64,000 bases of DNA from Cenococcum geophilum 1.58 (Eukaryota > Ascomycota > Dothideomycetes > Gloniales > Gloniaceae). The DNA is taken from contig KV748200.1 in assembly GCA_001692895.1 (NCBI GenBank), forward strand, positions 317,343-381,342, written 5' to 3'. A program made the position numbers and the translations under genes. The notes below the pieces were generated by a model. That model did no database searches and was not told the DNA's origin. It saw only the letters and a program-made list of their open reading frames with translations. Shown here in pieces: positions 31,177-45,724 of this stretch; position 1 is the first letter of the stretch, and every line of letters starts with the position of its first letter.

Positions 31177-31379
31177 TGTTACGGCACTGGCAGAAGATGG
31201 CAGACTGCAGGCAGTTATGGTCACGTGACTGGAGGATCGTATAAAACTTCGAGCGGCGCCGCTATTCTTCTCCTTCCCTTTCTCTAGCTTTGGATCCTCG
31301 TTAATAGACAATCTAATCGTACGGGCTTGCATGCGTTCTTCCCGCTGTGCTCGTGCCTCGATTAACTGAATCGCTAACA
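31177..31379 (+). mobile_element. Solo LTR of the G5 Gypsy family
   Basis: 203 bp, TGTTACGG...CTAACA, similar end to end to the G5 LTR at 62,125-62,342. It keeps a TATAAAA box and a CACGTGAC motif and is much less AT-shifted than the elements around it. The flanks CTGAC and CTCAC differ at one base, so the target duplication is uncertain. It is a fossil left by recombination between two LTRs. Confidence 0.75.
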
Positions 31380-31825
31380 CTCACTATAGATCAAGGTATG
31401 ACGTACTTCCTAAACGCCTCGCCCAAGGGAGTCGTTAACGGCTTAACTTTCTCAAAAACCTGACGTTTGACACCCTCCAGTGGAGATTGTGAGGTATAGA
31501 AGAAGCGCTTAAGTTGATCCTATCGTTTTTAAGCAAATAATAAGCTGATTAAATGTTTGGGATCTATTGGCCAAAGGTCTCGCACCTAAAGGTGCCTACC
31601 TCTACAGGTAGTCCTAGTCGCCTACCTATTTAGCAATTTTAATTGTTACCAGTACCGCCTCCCTTAGCGATTGGTTATCTACCTCCTTTTATATAGAGCT
31701 TAAGTATAAGTACGGTTATAAATCTTCCACCTATATATAGTAGCCAACTTAATACGCAGCTTAACTATAGTACCCCATATATTATAACAGGCTACTTATT
31801 TTCCCGGACAGGATCCGTATAGTAA
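31380..31825. other. Spacer between solo LTR and G1
   Basis: No gene or repeat end recognised. AT-rich from about 31,640. Confidence 0.4.
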
Positions 31826-31830
31826 CTCTT
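31826..31830. repeat. G1 target-site duplication, left (CTCTT)
   Basis: Identical to CTCTT at 59,162-59,166 beyond the G1 right LTR, 27 kb away. Confidence 0.85.
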
Positions 31831-32022
31831 TGTTACGGCACCGTAACGCGTAACCTGGACAGGGAGCCTAGTTAGGGGTTTGGCTAAGGACTTGGCGTTA
31901 TAACGCGTATATGTTACGTCTTTACCTCCTGTATATACCTCTCCTCTTCTTCTTAGCTTAGTATCTTCGTAATATAGCATTCTACAAGCTTCGGTTTAGA
32001 GGCATTTGTACGAGCCGTAATA
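31831..32022 (+). repeat. G1 5' LTR
   Basis: 192 bp, starts TGTTACGGC. The 3' half matches the G2 LTR and the 5' half does not. Confidence 0.88.
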
Positions 32023-35000
32023 TTATACTAAGCTCACCCTATTCTGCCTGGGAAGGCCTTAATAATATCCCACCCTAAAAGAAACTTCGTCTGCAATAAC
32101 GCGTTAACGTGCTATACTTAGACACTAAAACAACTCTATACTGCCTGGGAAGGCCTTTGTAATATCCTACTCTATTAGCTAGATAGGACTAGACCTATAC
32201 CCCTAGAATTAAAACCAAAGCGTATAATACTAACGAACCTTAGGAAGCTAATAATAGTACCTAAAGTAAGCTTATCTAAAAGAGCTGCCCTAACCTAAGA
32301 AGAACATAAGATTTAATTAGGATCCGAAATTAAAGATAATAATAATATTATAGACGTATATAAATAGATTTGTGCCCTAATGGCTAATTAGGAAGCCGAT
32401 TATTTCTAAGCTTAAAGTATATAAAAGACTTTATAAGAGATTCTGGATAGCCTTACGGCCCTATAAAGTAGCTTAGCTCCCCCTTTTAGAAGTCCTAGTC
32501 GTTTTATCTACTTAACTAAATATAATACACTAGAGAGTACGGATACGATAATAAAGCAATTAAAGTTTATTAAGCTCCTTAACCCCTAACCACTATCTAA
32601 TAGGATAGACCCTACCTTTAAGAATTAGAGGATTTAAGTACGAGGAAAGCTCCGCGTTAACTATAACCATTTCCTTTCTAAAGAAGCTAAAATACTTTAC
32701 CTCTTTAGTTGAACTATAGGGGACGCCTAACGGCACCTTTAAGCTAAGTTTAAGGATAATTCCCCTATCCAATTTACATCTGTTAATAAGATACTATAGT
32801 ACCTAGCTACTATTTATGTTAACCTAAATAAAGTATAGGATGCCTAGTATAACTATAATCGCCTAATAATAAAACTAAACTAACCCTTTACTAAATTCTA
32901 GACTTAATTCCTATACCTTATAGGAGAAGGCTAAGTCCCCCTTAAAAATTACTAATTGGACCTATACGATAAACTGATAATTAGGCTATAAGAGAAGATT
33001 ATAGTAACCTTAGACGACCTGCCAAACTATAAAAGACTCGTGGCTTATTATTTATTATTAGATTTAGAACTAAAGCAAATTAACGCCCACCTTAATTGGT
33101 AAAAGCGACTCTAAAACCCATTAACTATACCTATAGGAGCTAGAGTAGGAAGATAAGCTACTGCGGTCCCTGCTCTAAAAGCGGTTACTACTACGTATCC
33201 ATAAGCCTCGCCTAACCCACTGCGTCCTACGCCCTTAACTAGTAATCGCCGTAATATCTTAATTGACCCTGCTACGGTTATATGCTATAACTGCGATAAG
33301 GATAGTTACTTTACCTTATCTTGCCTAGAGCTAAAGGATATAGGCGATATTAAGAAGATAGAGGAAGGAGAGATATCCGATAAGTTGGGAAAAGAAGAAC
33401 CCTAGGGAAAGACTCCCCCCTAGTGTACCCTATTAATCTTAAAAAGATTAATCTAAGTTAGTTAATAGGTGGAAAACACTTTATAATTCTATATATAGTA
33501 TCTTAAAATAGATATAGTGTTAATATAACCGCCTTTATTAATACTAGAGCAAATAGCTTTACCTTTATAAATACTGCCTATATAAATAATGTTGCTAAGT
33601 TTCTAAATATAAAAGCCACTAGACTAGAAAAGCCTGTCTAAGTAAAAGGATATAACAGTTAGGCCGGTAAGCCAGTTACCTATATCTTAAAGTTGTATAT
33701 CGCTCTTAATAGACAATACTAGTATAGTATCCCCTTTTGCATTCTAGACCTAGGGTCCTATAATATAATCCTTAGCTAAAAATAGATATCCTATTTTGAT
33801 ATTTAGCTAAATATATAATAAAGATAATTTATCTAGCCAGAGGATAAACTGAAATTACCTTTTTTTATTAGGGAAATCTAAACTAACCGTAACACTAGCC
33901 GTAAGGGCTAACCCTACTTACTAGTAGGATGTTAGGGACCGCGACCTAGCCTTTACCTAAGAAGATGCCCGTCGCGAGGCTAGAAGGAACTCTTTTATAC
34001 TAATAAAGATACTCCCCTAGAGCGCTATAGTTGACGAAGACTCTATATACGGTAGTGGGATAAATAGCGATATAGACAATGTCTAAATTACGTAGATTTA
34101 ACCAATATAGAAGAGAACATACTAATAGGATATAAGAGATAACCTCTAAAAGATGCAATAAGAGCTAAAAAGAGTAATAATAACGCCTTTACCCCGGAAG
34201 CCCCTAAGGTCCTATATACCCCTATTATTATACAACCCCCCCATAGTAAATATCGCGGCAATTAGCGCTATAGCATTCCATTTTAATATATATAGAAGGG
34301 ATAATAAGGTTTTTATAACTAGCTTGTATAAAATTAACCAGATTATTAATAAGAGGAAAGAAAAGCTAGCTAAGGAAACTGATAAGGAACTAGTTAAATG
34401 CCTCTTCCCTATTATTTATGCGGGATATAAGAATGCATTCTTAAAAGCGGCTTTAAACAAGTTACCTCCTTACTAGATATACAATTATAAGATTTAATTA
34501 GAAGCTAATAACTCGCTAAGATATAGCCCTTTATACTAATAATTAACGGATAAGCTAAAAGTAATAAAGTAGTACTTAATTAAGAATCTTAATAAAGGGT
34601 TTATTAAGCTAAGCTAAGCCCCTTTTAATTCCCCTATCCTATTTATAAAAAAGCCTAATAAAGGCCTTTATTTCTGTATTGACTATTAAAAGCTAAACGA
34701 TATTACTTAAAAGAATTAGTATCCTATTCCTTTAATTAATAAAACTCTTATACATTTAAGCTAGGTAAAGATCTTTACTAAACTTAATATCCGCCAAGCT
34801 TTCTACTAAATTAGAATAAACCCTGCATCTAAAGATTTAATAATATTCCGTACCTATTATAGGTCCTATAAATATAAAGTCCTTTTTTTAAATTAATAAA
34901 TAGGCCAGCTATATACTAAAGGTATATAAATAATGTCCTTTTTAACTATCTTAATAAATTCTGTATAGTATACCTAGACGACATCCTTATATACTTAGAC

Positions 35001-35233
35001 AATAAACTTAAGTATAAAGTTTATGTAAAGAAGGTCCTAGAGAGACTACGGAACGTAGGCTTATAAGTTAATATTAAGAAATATAAATTTAGAGTAAAAC
35101 ATATAAAGTACCTTAGGTTTATTATTACTATAAAAGGAATTAAAGTTAATCCTAAAAAGGTTAAAGTAATTTATAACTGGAAACCCCTTTATACCGTAAA
35201 AGGGATCTAGTCCTTTTTTAGTTTTTATAACTT

Positions 35234-35238
35234 CTACC
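35234..35238. repeat. G3 target-site duplication, left (CTACC)
   Basis: CTACC, repeated at 43,030-43,034. The G1 reverse transcriptase sequence resumes directly after the second copy. Confidence 0.85.
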
Positions 35239-35661
35239 TATAACGGAACCTTATAGCAAGTACTATAATAGGCTCGTTAATAGGCTAGGTATATAGGTAA
35301 TATAAATTAAAGTTAATAACGTAATAATAACTAGTGGAGTGGTTGCCTAATAGATTAACTCTAATTGTATTCTAAGAATTACTATAAGGAAGGAACTATC
35401 TAGGTAGGGACTAAGGGTCCTTAAATATACAACCATACTCCTATAAAATCCTCCTTATATATAATATACGTATTATACGTATTATATATACGTTCCTTTT
35501 ATATACTATATATACTACGTACAACGTTATATAACCTTAGCTACTATTTCTTATTATATAGTTTTACTGACTCTATCCTAGACCGTGCCTAAATTAACTA
35601 ACTAGCTTCTTTTAACTCCTCTCTAAGTAGTTATAACATTATACTTAAAGCGTCCGTAATA
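35239..35661 (-). repeat. G3 3' LTR
   Basis: 423 bp, TATAACGG...GTAATA. Partner at 42,607-43,029. Confidence 0.88.
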
Positions 35662-38600
35662 CTATCTCCCTCCTCTTTATCTTTATTCTTAAAGATCTTA
35701 AACATCTTTAAGTTGTTTATTAGAGGTATAATATCTATCTAATTAATTAAGTTAATATTATTACTTATTATGCCTAAAGCTCTCTCTTCTTCGCAAGCGC
35801 AACGTCGTGCCCGTACTATTGCTGTGATATTATCTCTTAGTAAGATTATACCGTCTCTATATTCTCGCTGTTTAAAAAAGGGGTTAGTTTACGTTACGTT
35901 AGCGAACCTATCTTTATAATAACTATCCTCTTACTTAAAGTGCACTAAAGCGAATATTTGTTCGTCCTGTAATGTTCGCTCTATCTCTAATACTAAATAT
36001 ACGCGTCCTATTACTCTTAATAGTCGTCTAGTTCCCTAATTAATTTATCTTAAGGTCTTATGTTTAATCTGCTGCTATATAGCTATATAGTAAACTGTCT
36101 TAGGCTCTTGCTAAGCTAGAATATTTTTATAACGTAGAGTAAAAGGCTCTTAAAGCCTGTATTGGGGCGTCTACTTAGTTACTCCGTCTTAAGAAGGTAT
36201 ATAAGAAGGTTTATTTTAAGGAGTGGAAACTTATAGAATAAGGTCTATAGGAACTTAGTAATAAAAGAACGGACTTTTTTCTAGCTAAGAAGGAAATAGA
36301 TCTAAGTAGTTTAGCAACTGCTCTTTTTAGGTCCCCCTTAGGTAACTTATTTTTTAGTAATCCTTCTTTATTAATACTGCTTAACCTAATTTCTTTTAAT
36401 ACTTCTATACCTTTCCTATAGCGTTTTTTAAATTCTCTAGTAGCTCCTAGGTAGTCTCGTTATAGCTTATCTACTTTACTTCGTACTATATTTTATTATT
36501 AATGTCCTTATAACTTACGATCTTTAAAACTTGCCACTTATCTTCTTCTTACCCTTTATATATGTCTACCTTATAAACCAGTGGCTTAATATTCCTATAT
36601 ACCGGTTTTAGCATCGCGATATACTATATAGGGTAGATTTTTATTTTAGCTGGTAGGTTTAACTTAAATATAACTAGTAAAATCCTCTATTTAATTTTAA
36701 AAGGTCCTAGTCTAACGTGGTCTAACTTTTTACTTAGTTGTTAACTCTTAAAATTTTTATATAGTAGCTATACTTTATTTCCCTCCTTAAGATCTAGTCC
36801 CTTAGATCTCTTAGCATTATAGTACTTTTTTATTCTCTACTATACTACTTTTACTATTTCTATAAGGTTTATATAAAGATTTATTAGTATCTTTATCCTT
36901 TCTTTAGCTATACTACTTATTTTCTTTACTTATTATGGTAATAATAATATTCTTAGCTCGTATCCGTAATTTGTCTTAAATAGTAATATGCCTATCCCTT
37001 TTTATAGTGTTATATTATATATAAACTATATAACTAGTAATAATAATACCTAATTATTCTGTGTGTAGTTAATATAGTGTTTTAGATACTGCTCTAGTAT
37101 CTAATTTAACCTTTCCGTTTAACCGTCTGTCTGCGGATAATATACGGTAAAAGTTGCTACCCTAACCCCTTATTCCGCTAAAAATACCTCCTAAAATACT
37201 AATATAAATCTTAGATATCTATTTAATATAATTTTACTTAGTACTCTGTATCTTGTAAATACTTCTTTAATATAAATTCTAGTAATATCTTCTGCTAATA
37301 TTTCTTCTATATATGCTATAAAGTATCCCTACTTTATAAGCTTATCTATTATTACTAAGATTATATTATAATCTTATCCGGTAATAAGATCTTTTAACTT
37401 TAGCAACTTAATAATAAAGTCCTATAATATAACCTCCTATAGTCTCTCTAGTGTTTTAATAGGTTGTAGCCCTCTATATAGCTTATACCTTATTAGTTTA
37501 TTTCTTTAGTAATCTAAACATTCCTTTATAACTTTTCGCGCTAAGCTTTAGATTTTATTAATAATATACTCTTCTTAGAGTCTTAACACTAAGCCCGTGG
37601 CTCTATTATGTCCCTAAGTTATTCCCTTATAGAAATCTTCTATAAAGTGTTCTGCTATACTTTTTAGGATATACTTTACTTCTTGATTTTCGTATATATC
37701 CATTTATAGATCTTTTAGCTATTTCTCTAGAATTTTTTATACCTAAAAGCTTTCTAGTAACTCATAAATTCTTTCTAGTTTTTCTTAAGTTACTATAATT
37801 TTTAGATAATTATATCTAATTAATCTATCTGTGTCTTTTTGCAGTAAAGCCCCTAATAGCTTTTTAACTTAGAGTATCTGCTTATATATTATCTGTACCC
37901 TTAATATACTAAATCTTAAAATAGTATTCTATAAGCATCTCTGCCTATCTAACCTATCTTTAATTAAGTTCCTTTATTATTAGGAATCCTATTAGGTTCT
38001 TATAATCTATCTTAACTATAAATAGTTTTTCTATACCTTATAAGAATGCTTTTTATTTCTTTAATACTGTAACTATACCTAATAACTCCTTATTATAGAT
38101 ATTATAGTTTAACTCTAGTAGTGCTATCTTCTAACTATAGTATGCCACTAGGTGCTATCTGTCTTAATATTTTTATATAAAGTATACCCCTAGTATATAG
38201 TCTAATGCGTTTATTTCTACAACCGTTTCTAGTCCTAGTTAATAGATTTTAAGAACTGGTTCTTAGGTAAATAACTCTTTAACTTTCTTAAACGATTCTT
38301 ATTATTCCTCTTCCTATACCTATAGTTCTTCTTTTTTTATTAGTCGCGTAAATAGTTTAATATCCTTTAACTATTGCGCTATAAACCTTCTATAGTAATT
38401 ATAAAACCCTAGGAACGATCTTAGCTACATAACGTTCTCTAGTTTTTACCAATTTACTATAGCCTCAATCTTCTTTAGATCTATACTAAGTTAGCCTAGT
38501 TTAATAATAAATTTAACAAAATTAGTCTTCCTAGTAAAGAACTTATATTTTTTAATTACTACTAGCATTTATTCTTTTTATAGTCTCTTTAAGACCTATT

Positions 38601-41600
38601 TAACGTATTCCCTGTATTCTTTCTTAGTTATTAAGTAGATAATAATAATATTAAGATATACTATAATAAATTAATTTAAGTGTTCTTCTAATATATTGTT
38701 AATACGCTTCTAGAACGTTGCTAGTGCGTTTATAAGCCTAAATTACATAATTAATGGTTTATATAGTCCTTCCTTTAACCTAAAGGCTGCTTTTTATTTA
38801 TTGCCTTCCTTAATCCTAATCTAATAGTATGCCTATCTTAGATCTACCTTTATAAAGATTTATACATTACCTATTCTATCTTAGATTTCGCTAATTAAGG
38901 GTAAAGAATACCTATCCTTCCTAGTAATGCTGTTTAACTATTAATAGTCGATGCATAGCCTTAGTTTACCATTTTTCTTTAGTACGAATAGTACTGGATA
39001 ACCCGCTAATAACTATAATGGTCTAATATATCCCTTTTATAAGTTTTCTTAGATAAACTCTTTTAATACTCTACCCTTTTCCTTAGTAAGCTTATAGATT
39101 GGAAAAAACCTTAGACTTATTTCTAGTTCTAATTCTATCTTATAGTCCTATACTATATACTTTAATAGCTTTTTACTTTCTAGTGACTATAGTTTCTTGC
39201 TATACTTATAATATCTCTTTAGTATATAACCTAATCCTTTTTCTATTTTCTTATAGGTCGCTCCTACTTAGTATTATACTAACTTAGCTTATTATCGCAT
39301 CTTATATTATTAAGTATCCTTAATATTAACCTGACCTATAATCTAATTAATCTTTAGATTATATTCCTATAACTAAGGCATTCCTAATACTGCCTTATTA
39401 TTCCCTAATGGTAATATATTAAAAGACATCTCAATTTATCTTCCTTTAATAGTTAACTAAATAGGTCCTATTTTAAGATTAATAATGCCTCCTCTATAGG
39501 CTATTAGATCTCCTAAAATTATTACTAATAAATAAGGGTGTTCCTTCTTCCTGTATAGTAACCCTATTCTTTTAACTGCTATTAGTAAAATATAGTTCCT
39601 TATTACCCTACTATCTATTAATACTTTAAGCTATTAATCTTACCATTTAATTTATAAATTTAGGTGTTATCCTTAAATTTCTTTAAGGGTTTAAGGCTCT
39701 ATTACTAGTTCCCTCTAGTTTTATAGGCCTCTACTTTTCCTAATTATTAGCTACTTAATCCTATTTATACTTAGTCTACTTTTAGCTAATACTTAGTTCG
39801 CTTTTTATCTTTAATATAATATAGATACGTTTTCTCTAGGCATTCCCACCACTATTATTTATTTAGGCATTTTTCCGTAAGGAATCTTCCTAGCTAAAGT
39901 ATTAAGTCCCTTTAGCTTTATACTTTTACTAGGTGCTAACTATATATATACTTAGCGTTTCTATATTTTATCTTATCTAGTGCCTAATATATTCTTATTA
40001 GGTACTTCTAGTACTTATCTTTTAGTGCTCTATATATATTATACGCATTATCTATATATACGATCTATACTAACATATAATATGCTTAGTATCTTAGGTT
40101 AACTCTCGGCTTATCTTTATCCTTAAGTTTAAACCTTTCTTATATTAATCTAAACATTGCGGCTTTATTTACAGGTACTAAAATTTACCTTTTACTTCTC
40201 TAGTCCTCTAATTACTCCTTTAGATCCTTTAATATTATAATTAAGGCTCCTTTAATATAACTTATAGCCTTTTCCGTAATTAGGTAGTCTTGGATAACTT
40301 TTTTATCTAACTATATATAGAAATCTTCCCACTTATTATTATGTCGTTGTCTATACCACTTTTAGTATAGCTTTTTAAGTATATACGGCTTATCCGTAAG
40401 GAAGTATCTTCTTATTACTATATTATAACAGCCTTTAGTATATTGTTCTTCGAACCTAGTTAGAATCCTTAAATCCTCTTCTTATTCTAGTTTAGTAAGC
40501 TATTTAGCTCTTAGTATGCCTGCTCTAGGCCTATTAGTAATTCTTTATATAGGTGCTCTGTCCCTTATATAACCTAGTATACTAAATCTCTTATCTAGTT
40601 TCTAATTTTGCCATAAGGTAATTCTTACTCTAAATTCCTCTATAGTTTCTTTCTTTTTACGTCTTACGAGTAGATCCTTAAAGTCTTCTTACTTCTTAAT
40701 CTTATCAATAGTCCTTATTTATGTCTTAAAGTCTTAGTTTTATAGGATTTTTAATCTTAAGCTTTACTCCTACCTTAGTCTAACTAGGCTTAGGTATTCT
40801 TATCTTATTTTAAGAGTTTTAAATCTTACTTATCTCTTCTTAAGAATCTTATGCCTATAGGAAACTCTATCCTAAGCTTATTTATATATTTTTAAACTAA
40901 GCTATTGCCCTACTCTATTGGTTTCTATCCATTATAGGTCCTTAGGTATACCTTATCTTATCTTAAAAATCTTAGTTATCTCTTATTTTATCTTAAGAAT
41001 TTTAAGCCTTAGGCTTTTTGCCTTTATTAAGTAATAAATTAGCACTAGTAGTTATCTACTTACTTAATCTCTGTAAGATACTCTCCCTTTTATCTTATAA
41101 AGCGATAGATACTATATCTAACGGTATTATAATACCCATTACTAAACCTTACTTTATAGCGGTCTTAGTCTCTACTTTTAATATAACTTCTCTAAGGTTT
41201 ACACACTTCTAGTAAGCTACTCTTATTACCTTATTGTCTGTAAATATTTCGCCTATGTTAAACTTATCGTCTTTAATATCTAATCTGCGTAATAGTTCGT
41301 TGGTTCCCTTATATTCTAAGGATTTTAGCTTCTATAGCTAATAGCTTACGCTATACTTAGCGTCTTTATAAATTTAGTATGCGTTATTATAACAAAACGT
41401 AAAACTTTTAATTAAATACTCTTTTGTTTCTTGTAGTATACTATTATCCCTCTATATATATATATTTTCTACTAGTTAGGTTCCCTTTATTATATAGTAA
41501 CTCTAACTATCTTTATAATCCCTTATAAAGTAACCTTATTTTCCACAATTTATATAAGCTCTGTTTTTAAACTATTAACTTTACTATAGAGTCCGCATAA

Positions 41601-42606
41601 ACGTCTTCTACTACTAAGATCCCTAGTTTAGCCTCTACTCCTTAGTCCTATAATTACTAGATCTTTAACCTTTAAGTTTCTATAGTTTCTTACTTTATCT
41701 CTTATAGGCTTCTTTAGTACCGCTTAGGTCCATTAACTCTACGCCATACTATAGTTTCTAACTTAGCTTTAGTTGTTGCGTATTCTACGCCTTATATAAC
41801 TATAAAACTCTATCCTAACCTCTCTTAGCCTATTCCCTTTAGTAAATCCGATTATTAATTTTAATTGCTTAATCTATTAATTCCTGTAAGGTATCCGCAT
41901 CTTCTATTAGGATAATTACGTCCTAGACTTTAGCCTTAAGTCTTTATTTATACTATGCTATAAGCGCCTTATTATTCCACTTAACTTATATAGTTAACGT
42001 CTGGAACTATATTATATACTTAATTGCTAAGGTTCGCTGCGTAATGTCTTAGAGTTTTCTTTCCGCTATAGTTACTGCCTCTAGGTCTCTAAATATTTAT
42101 ATAAGTCGCTCTATAAACCCTTTTTAATTTAAGAATATAAACCATACCTCCTAATTAGTAGTTATTATTTTATTTACCTATATTTCCGTAAGGTAAGGCT
42201 TAAACCACTTAAGTACCCTTCCTAATAGGAATAGTCCCGCATATGCTATTTAATCCATAGGTATTAGTAGCTTTGCCCCTTCTTATATAACTTTAAAGTG
42301 CATTTGCGTAAGAAATCCCTTAAGCTTTACTCTTTCTCTTAAGAATCTCTTAATTAATAGTAACTTAATTTTTACTACTCCTATTTTATTAACCCTTTCT
42401 TTTAGCGCCGTATTATTAGTTATTAACTAGTTAACTATCTCTTATAATTATCTAACCGTTATAGGTTGCTGTAAGTTAGTATCTGCTATACTAGTGTCAC
42501 CCCCTAACCTTAAAGTAGTTGCCGCCGTTAATAGCGTTGTGGTGGCAGCTTTTAGTAGCATATTATTTAACTTTCTATATTTAATACTATAACTAGATAG
42601 TAATTA

Positions 42607-43029
42607 TATAACGGAACCTTATAGTAAGTACTACGATAGGCTTGTTAATAGGCTAGGTGTATAGGTAATATAAATTAAAGTTAATAACGTAATAATAACT
42701 AGTGGAGTAGTTGCCTAATAGATTAACTCTAATTATATTCTGAGAATTACTATAAGGAAGGAACTATCTAGGTAGGGATTAAGGGTCCTTAAATATATAA
42801 CTGTACTCCTATAAAATCCTCCTTATATATAATATACGTATTATACGTATTATATATACGTTTCTTTTATACACTGTATATACTGCGTATAACGTTATAT
42901 AACCTTAGCTACTATTCCTTATTATATAGTTCTACCGGCTCCATCCTAAACCGTGCCTAAATTAACTAACTAGCTTCTTCTAACTCCTCTCTAAGTAGTT
43001 GTAATATCGTACTTAAAGCGTCCGTAATA
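42607..43029 (-). repeat. G3 5' LTR
   Basis: 423 bp, same length as its partner. CTACC follows at 43,030. Confidence 0.88.
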
Positions 43030-44198
43030 CTACCGCTAGTTTACTATAACTATAGAGTTATAGCTAAGCCTCTTATACGACTTACCTAAAAAGATACGCC
43101 CTTTATCTTTAATAGTAACTATATAAAAGCCTTTAAAGAGTTAAAAAAGCGGCTTATTTCTTCTTTAATCCTTTATTACTATAACCTAGACCTTAAATTA
43201 ATGTTAAAAACGGACGCTTCTAACAGAGTTATAGCGGGAATCCTATTATAGCTATATTAGGACGGCGAATAGTACCCTATTACCTTTTTCTTAAAAATAA
43301 TAAACCTAGCTAAGTGTAACTATAAAATACACAATAAAGAAATGCTAGCTATTATTTAATTACTATTCTAATAGCGCGTGGAGCTTAAAGGTATAAACTC
43401 CTGGATTAAGATATATACAGATTATAAGGCCCTAGAGTACTTTATAACTATAAAGCAGTTTACTAAATAGTAAGCCTAGTAGGCCAAAGTACTCTCCTAA
43501 TTCTTCTTTACGATTATATATTGTTCTAGTAAGTAAGACTCTAAGGCTAATACTTTAACTTAAAGAGAATAAAATATAGGACCCTAGGACGAGCTAAAGA
43601 CCTAGTACTAGATACGCGCGCTTTTCTATCCCAAATAGCTCAACCTATAGATTTTTAAGGAGCTAGACTCCTAGTAAAACGAGCTAGCACTAATAGAGGA
43701 GTCCTTAGACAAACTAATAGGGCTAATTAACCGCCTCCTAACTATAAACCGTACGGCTAATACCCTAAAGGCCCTCCGCAATTAAGCTATAAGAGGAGAC
43801 CCCAATTTTAAAATAGAGGAAGGATTGCTCCTATATTAAGAGCGGCTTATAGTCCCTAACGTTAATAATCTATAGACTAAACTAATTCGCGAAGCCTATT
43901 GCTAAGTCTTTATAGTATACCCTAGCAAGAACAAGACCCGTAAAATTATTAGTGGCCGCTACTACTGGCCTAGAATAGCTATAGATATTAATTAATATAT
44001 ACAGAACTGCAACAACTACTAAAGAGCTATAATCCTATAAGATAAGACCCTAGGACTATTAAAACCGCTCCTAATACTAGAGCGCCCTTAGTAATATATC
44101 TTTATAAACTTCTACGAACTACCTATAGACCATAATGGATATAATATAGTTATAATCCTAGTCGACCGCTTTAGTAAGCGCCTATTTTTAATCCCCTA

Positions 44199-44442
44199 TA
44201 TAAGGGGGCAAGGTGCTTTAAGGCAGCTTTAAAGGAAATAAGATTCTATTAAGAGCTAAGTTATATAGACCTTATAAGTAATAAGACGTTCGGACCAGGA
44301 ATAGAACAGGTTTAGGTCGACGTGGTTAAGATATAGGGGTAGCCGTGGTACGTGCACGTGCTTCGAGAGGCTTTAATAGAATTCTACTATCGTCAAGTGT
44401 TTTACTGAGACGTCCTTACTGTAACGGGATAGTCCCGTTACA
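44199..44442 (+). mobile_element. Solo LTR (244 bp) inside the G1 integrase region
   Basis: Comparison with G2, which lacks this segment, delimits the insertion. The flanks CCCTA (44,194-44,198) and CCCTG (44,443-44,447) form a target duplication differing by one transition. The 3' end is a perfect palindrome, TGTAACGGGA-TAG-TCCCGTTACA (44,420-44,442). No other member of this family is in the window. Confidence 0.7.
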
Positions 44443-45494
44443 CCCTGCCATAAGAATATTAATGCTAAAGAGGCGGCCCGGCTATATATCTACTACATTT
44501 ACTAAATTTACGGACCGCTAGATACTATTATATCTAATTATAGGCCGCAGTTTATATTAGCCTTTTAGAATGAGTTTACCTAGATCCTAGGCATTAAGCT
44601 AAAGCTCTTTATAGCGTATTACCCTTAGACAGTTAAATAGAGATTATAAATTAGTATTTAGACTAGAGACTCCAGCCCTTTATTAACTACTTTTAGAATA
44701 ACTAGTCTAAACTGCTCCCCCTAATAGACTATACCTAAGCGACCCTACCCTATAACTCCACAGGGTTTGCCCCTATTTAGCTAGAAATGGGCTACTTACC
44801 CTATATAAGCTTTAACTGGAAAAGACTGAAAGAACCCTAGACTATACGTGAGAAACTATCCTATAGTAAGGCCCAGCAGTATACTAAACGCTTAAAAGAG
44901 GCCTAGACGGTAGCCTATAAGAACTTAGAAAAAGCCTAAAGGTTAATAGAATAGTAAGCAAATAAACACCGCTAGAAACCTAACTTTACCCCTAGTAATA
45001 GGGTCTAGGTTATAATAAAAAATTAAAGGACTAAGCGGCCTAGCCGTAAGCTAGACTACTAAATAGTAGGACTATATAAGGTCCTAAAGAAGGTAGGCAA
45101 CTTATATAAGGTAAAGCTCCTAAATTTAATTAGAGTTTACCCTATTTTCTTACTAGATAAATTACGGAAAGCTATAAGTAACCTATTACCCAGGTAGAAG
45201 AACGAGCCTCCCCTACTAATTTAAGTTAGTAGTGACAATAAATAGGAAGTTAAGGAAATACTAGCATATAAGCTAGTGTAAGGAGCGCTAAAATACCGTA
45301 TTTAATAGAAGGGCTATAACTTAAACCTAACTTAGTACCCCGCTTAGAACTTTATAGGCTGCCTCTAAAAGCTTAAAGAGTTTTATAATTAATATACTAA
45401 CTTACCTAAACCCCTAAAGTACCTAAATAAGTAGATAGAATATTAATATAATAAAGATAATAAGTTACCAGAAAAGTATAGAAATAAAAACGCC

Positions 45495-45499
45495 CTAAG
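45495..45499. repeat. G4 target-site duplication, left (CTAAG)
   Basis: CTAAG, repeated at 58,686-58,690. Confidence 0.85.
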
Positions 45500-45724
45500 T
45501 GTTAGGTAAAACCTAAGTAAATAGTTATATAGCCGTAAAGTACGGGCGACCCTAGGGCAACCTAGGGGTAACTCACCCGTAAGGTACGTGCTCTATACAT
45601 ACCTAGGGAAAACCCTTCCTACCTCGCACATAAACTCCTCCTTTTCCCTTAAGGATTTGTCTCTGTCTATATAATATACCTATTGTTCTATTATTAGACT
45701 CCCTATCTATATCCTTACCTTATA
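45500..45724 (+). repeat. G4 5' LTR
   Basis: 225 bp, TGTTAGG...CTTATA. Partner at 58,461-58,685. Confidence 0.88.

Larger units (their letters stand above)
35239..43029 (-). mobile_element. Gypsy element G3, antisense, broken, nested in G1
   Basis: 7.8 kb with two 423-bp LTRs and target duplication CTACC. On the minus strand the order is gag (about 42,500 to 40,100), protease (near 39,600), reverse transcriptase (about 39,070 to 38,450, with a CIDY segment and a VDLR motif typical of Gypsy RT), RNase H (to about 37,850) and integrase (to about 36,700). It is inserted into the RT-RNase H part of G1 in the opposite orientation. It is strongly AT-shifted and broken throughout. LTR differences are few and mainly transitions. 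Confidence 0.88.

Noticed and set aside
31792-31980. Short minus-strand open frame repeated at 58,925-59,119
   Set aside because: Both lie in or across the two LTRs of G1. The similarity is that of the LTRs and no protein family is indicated.
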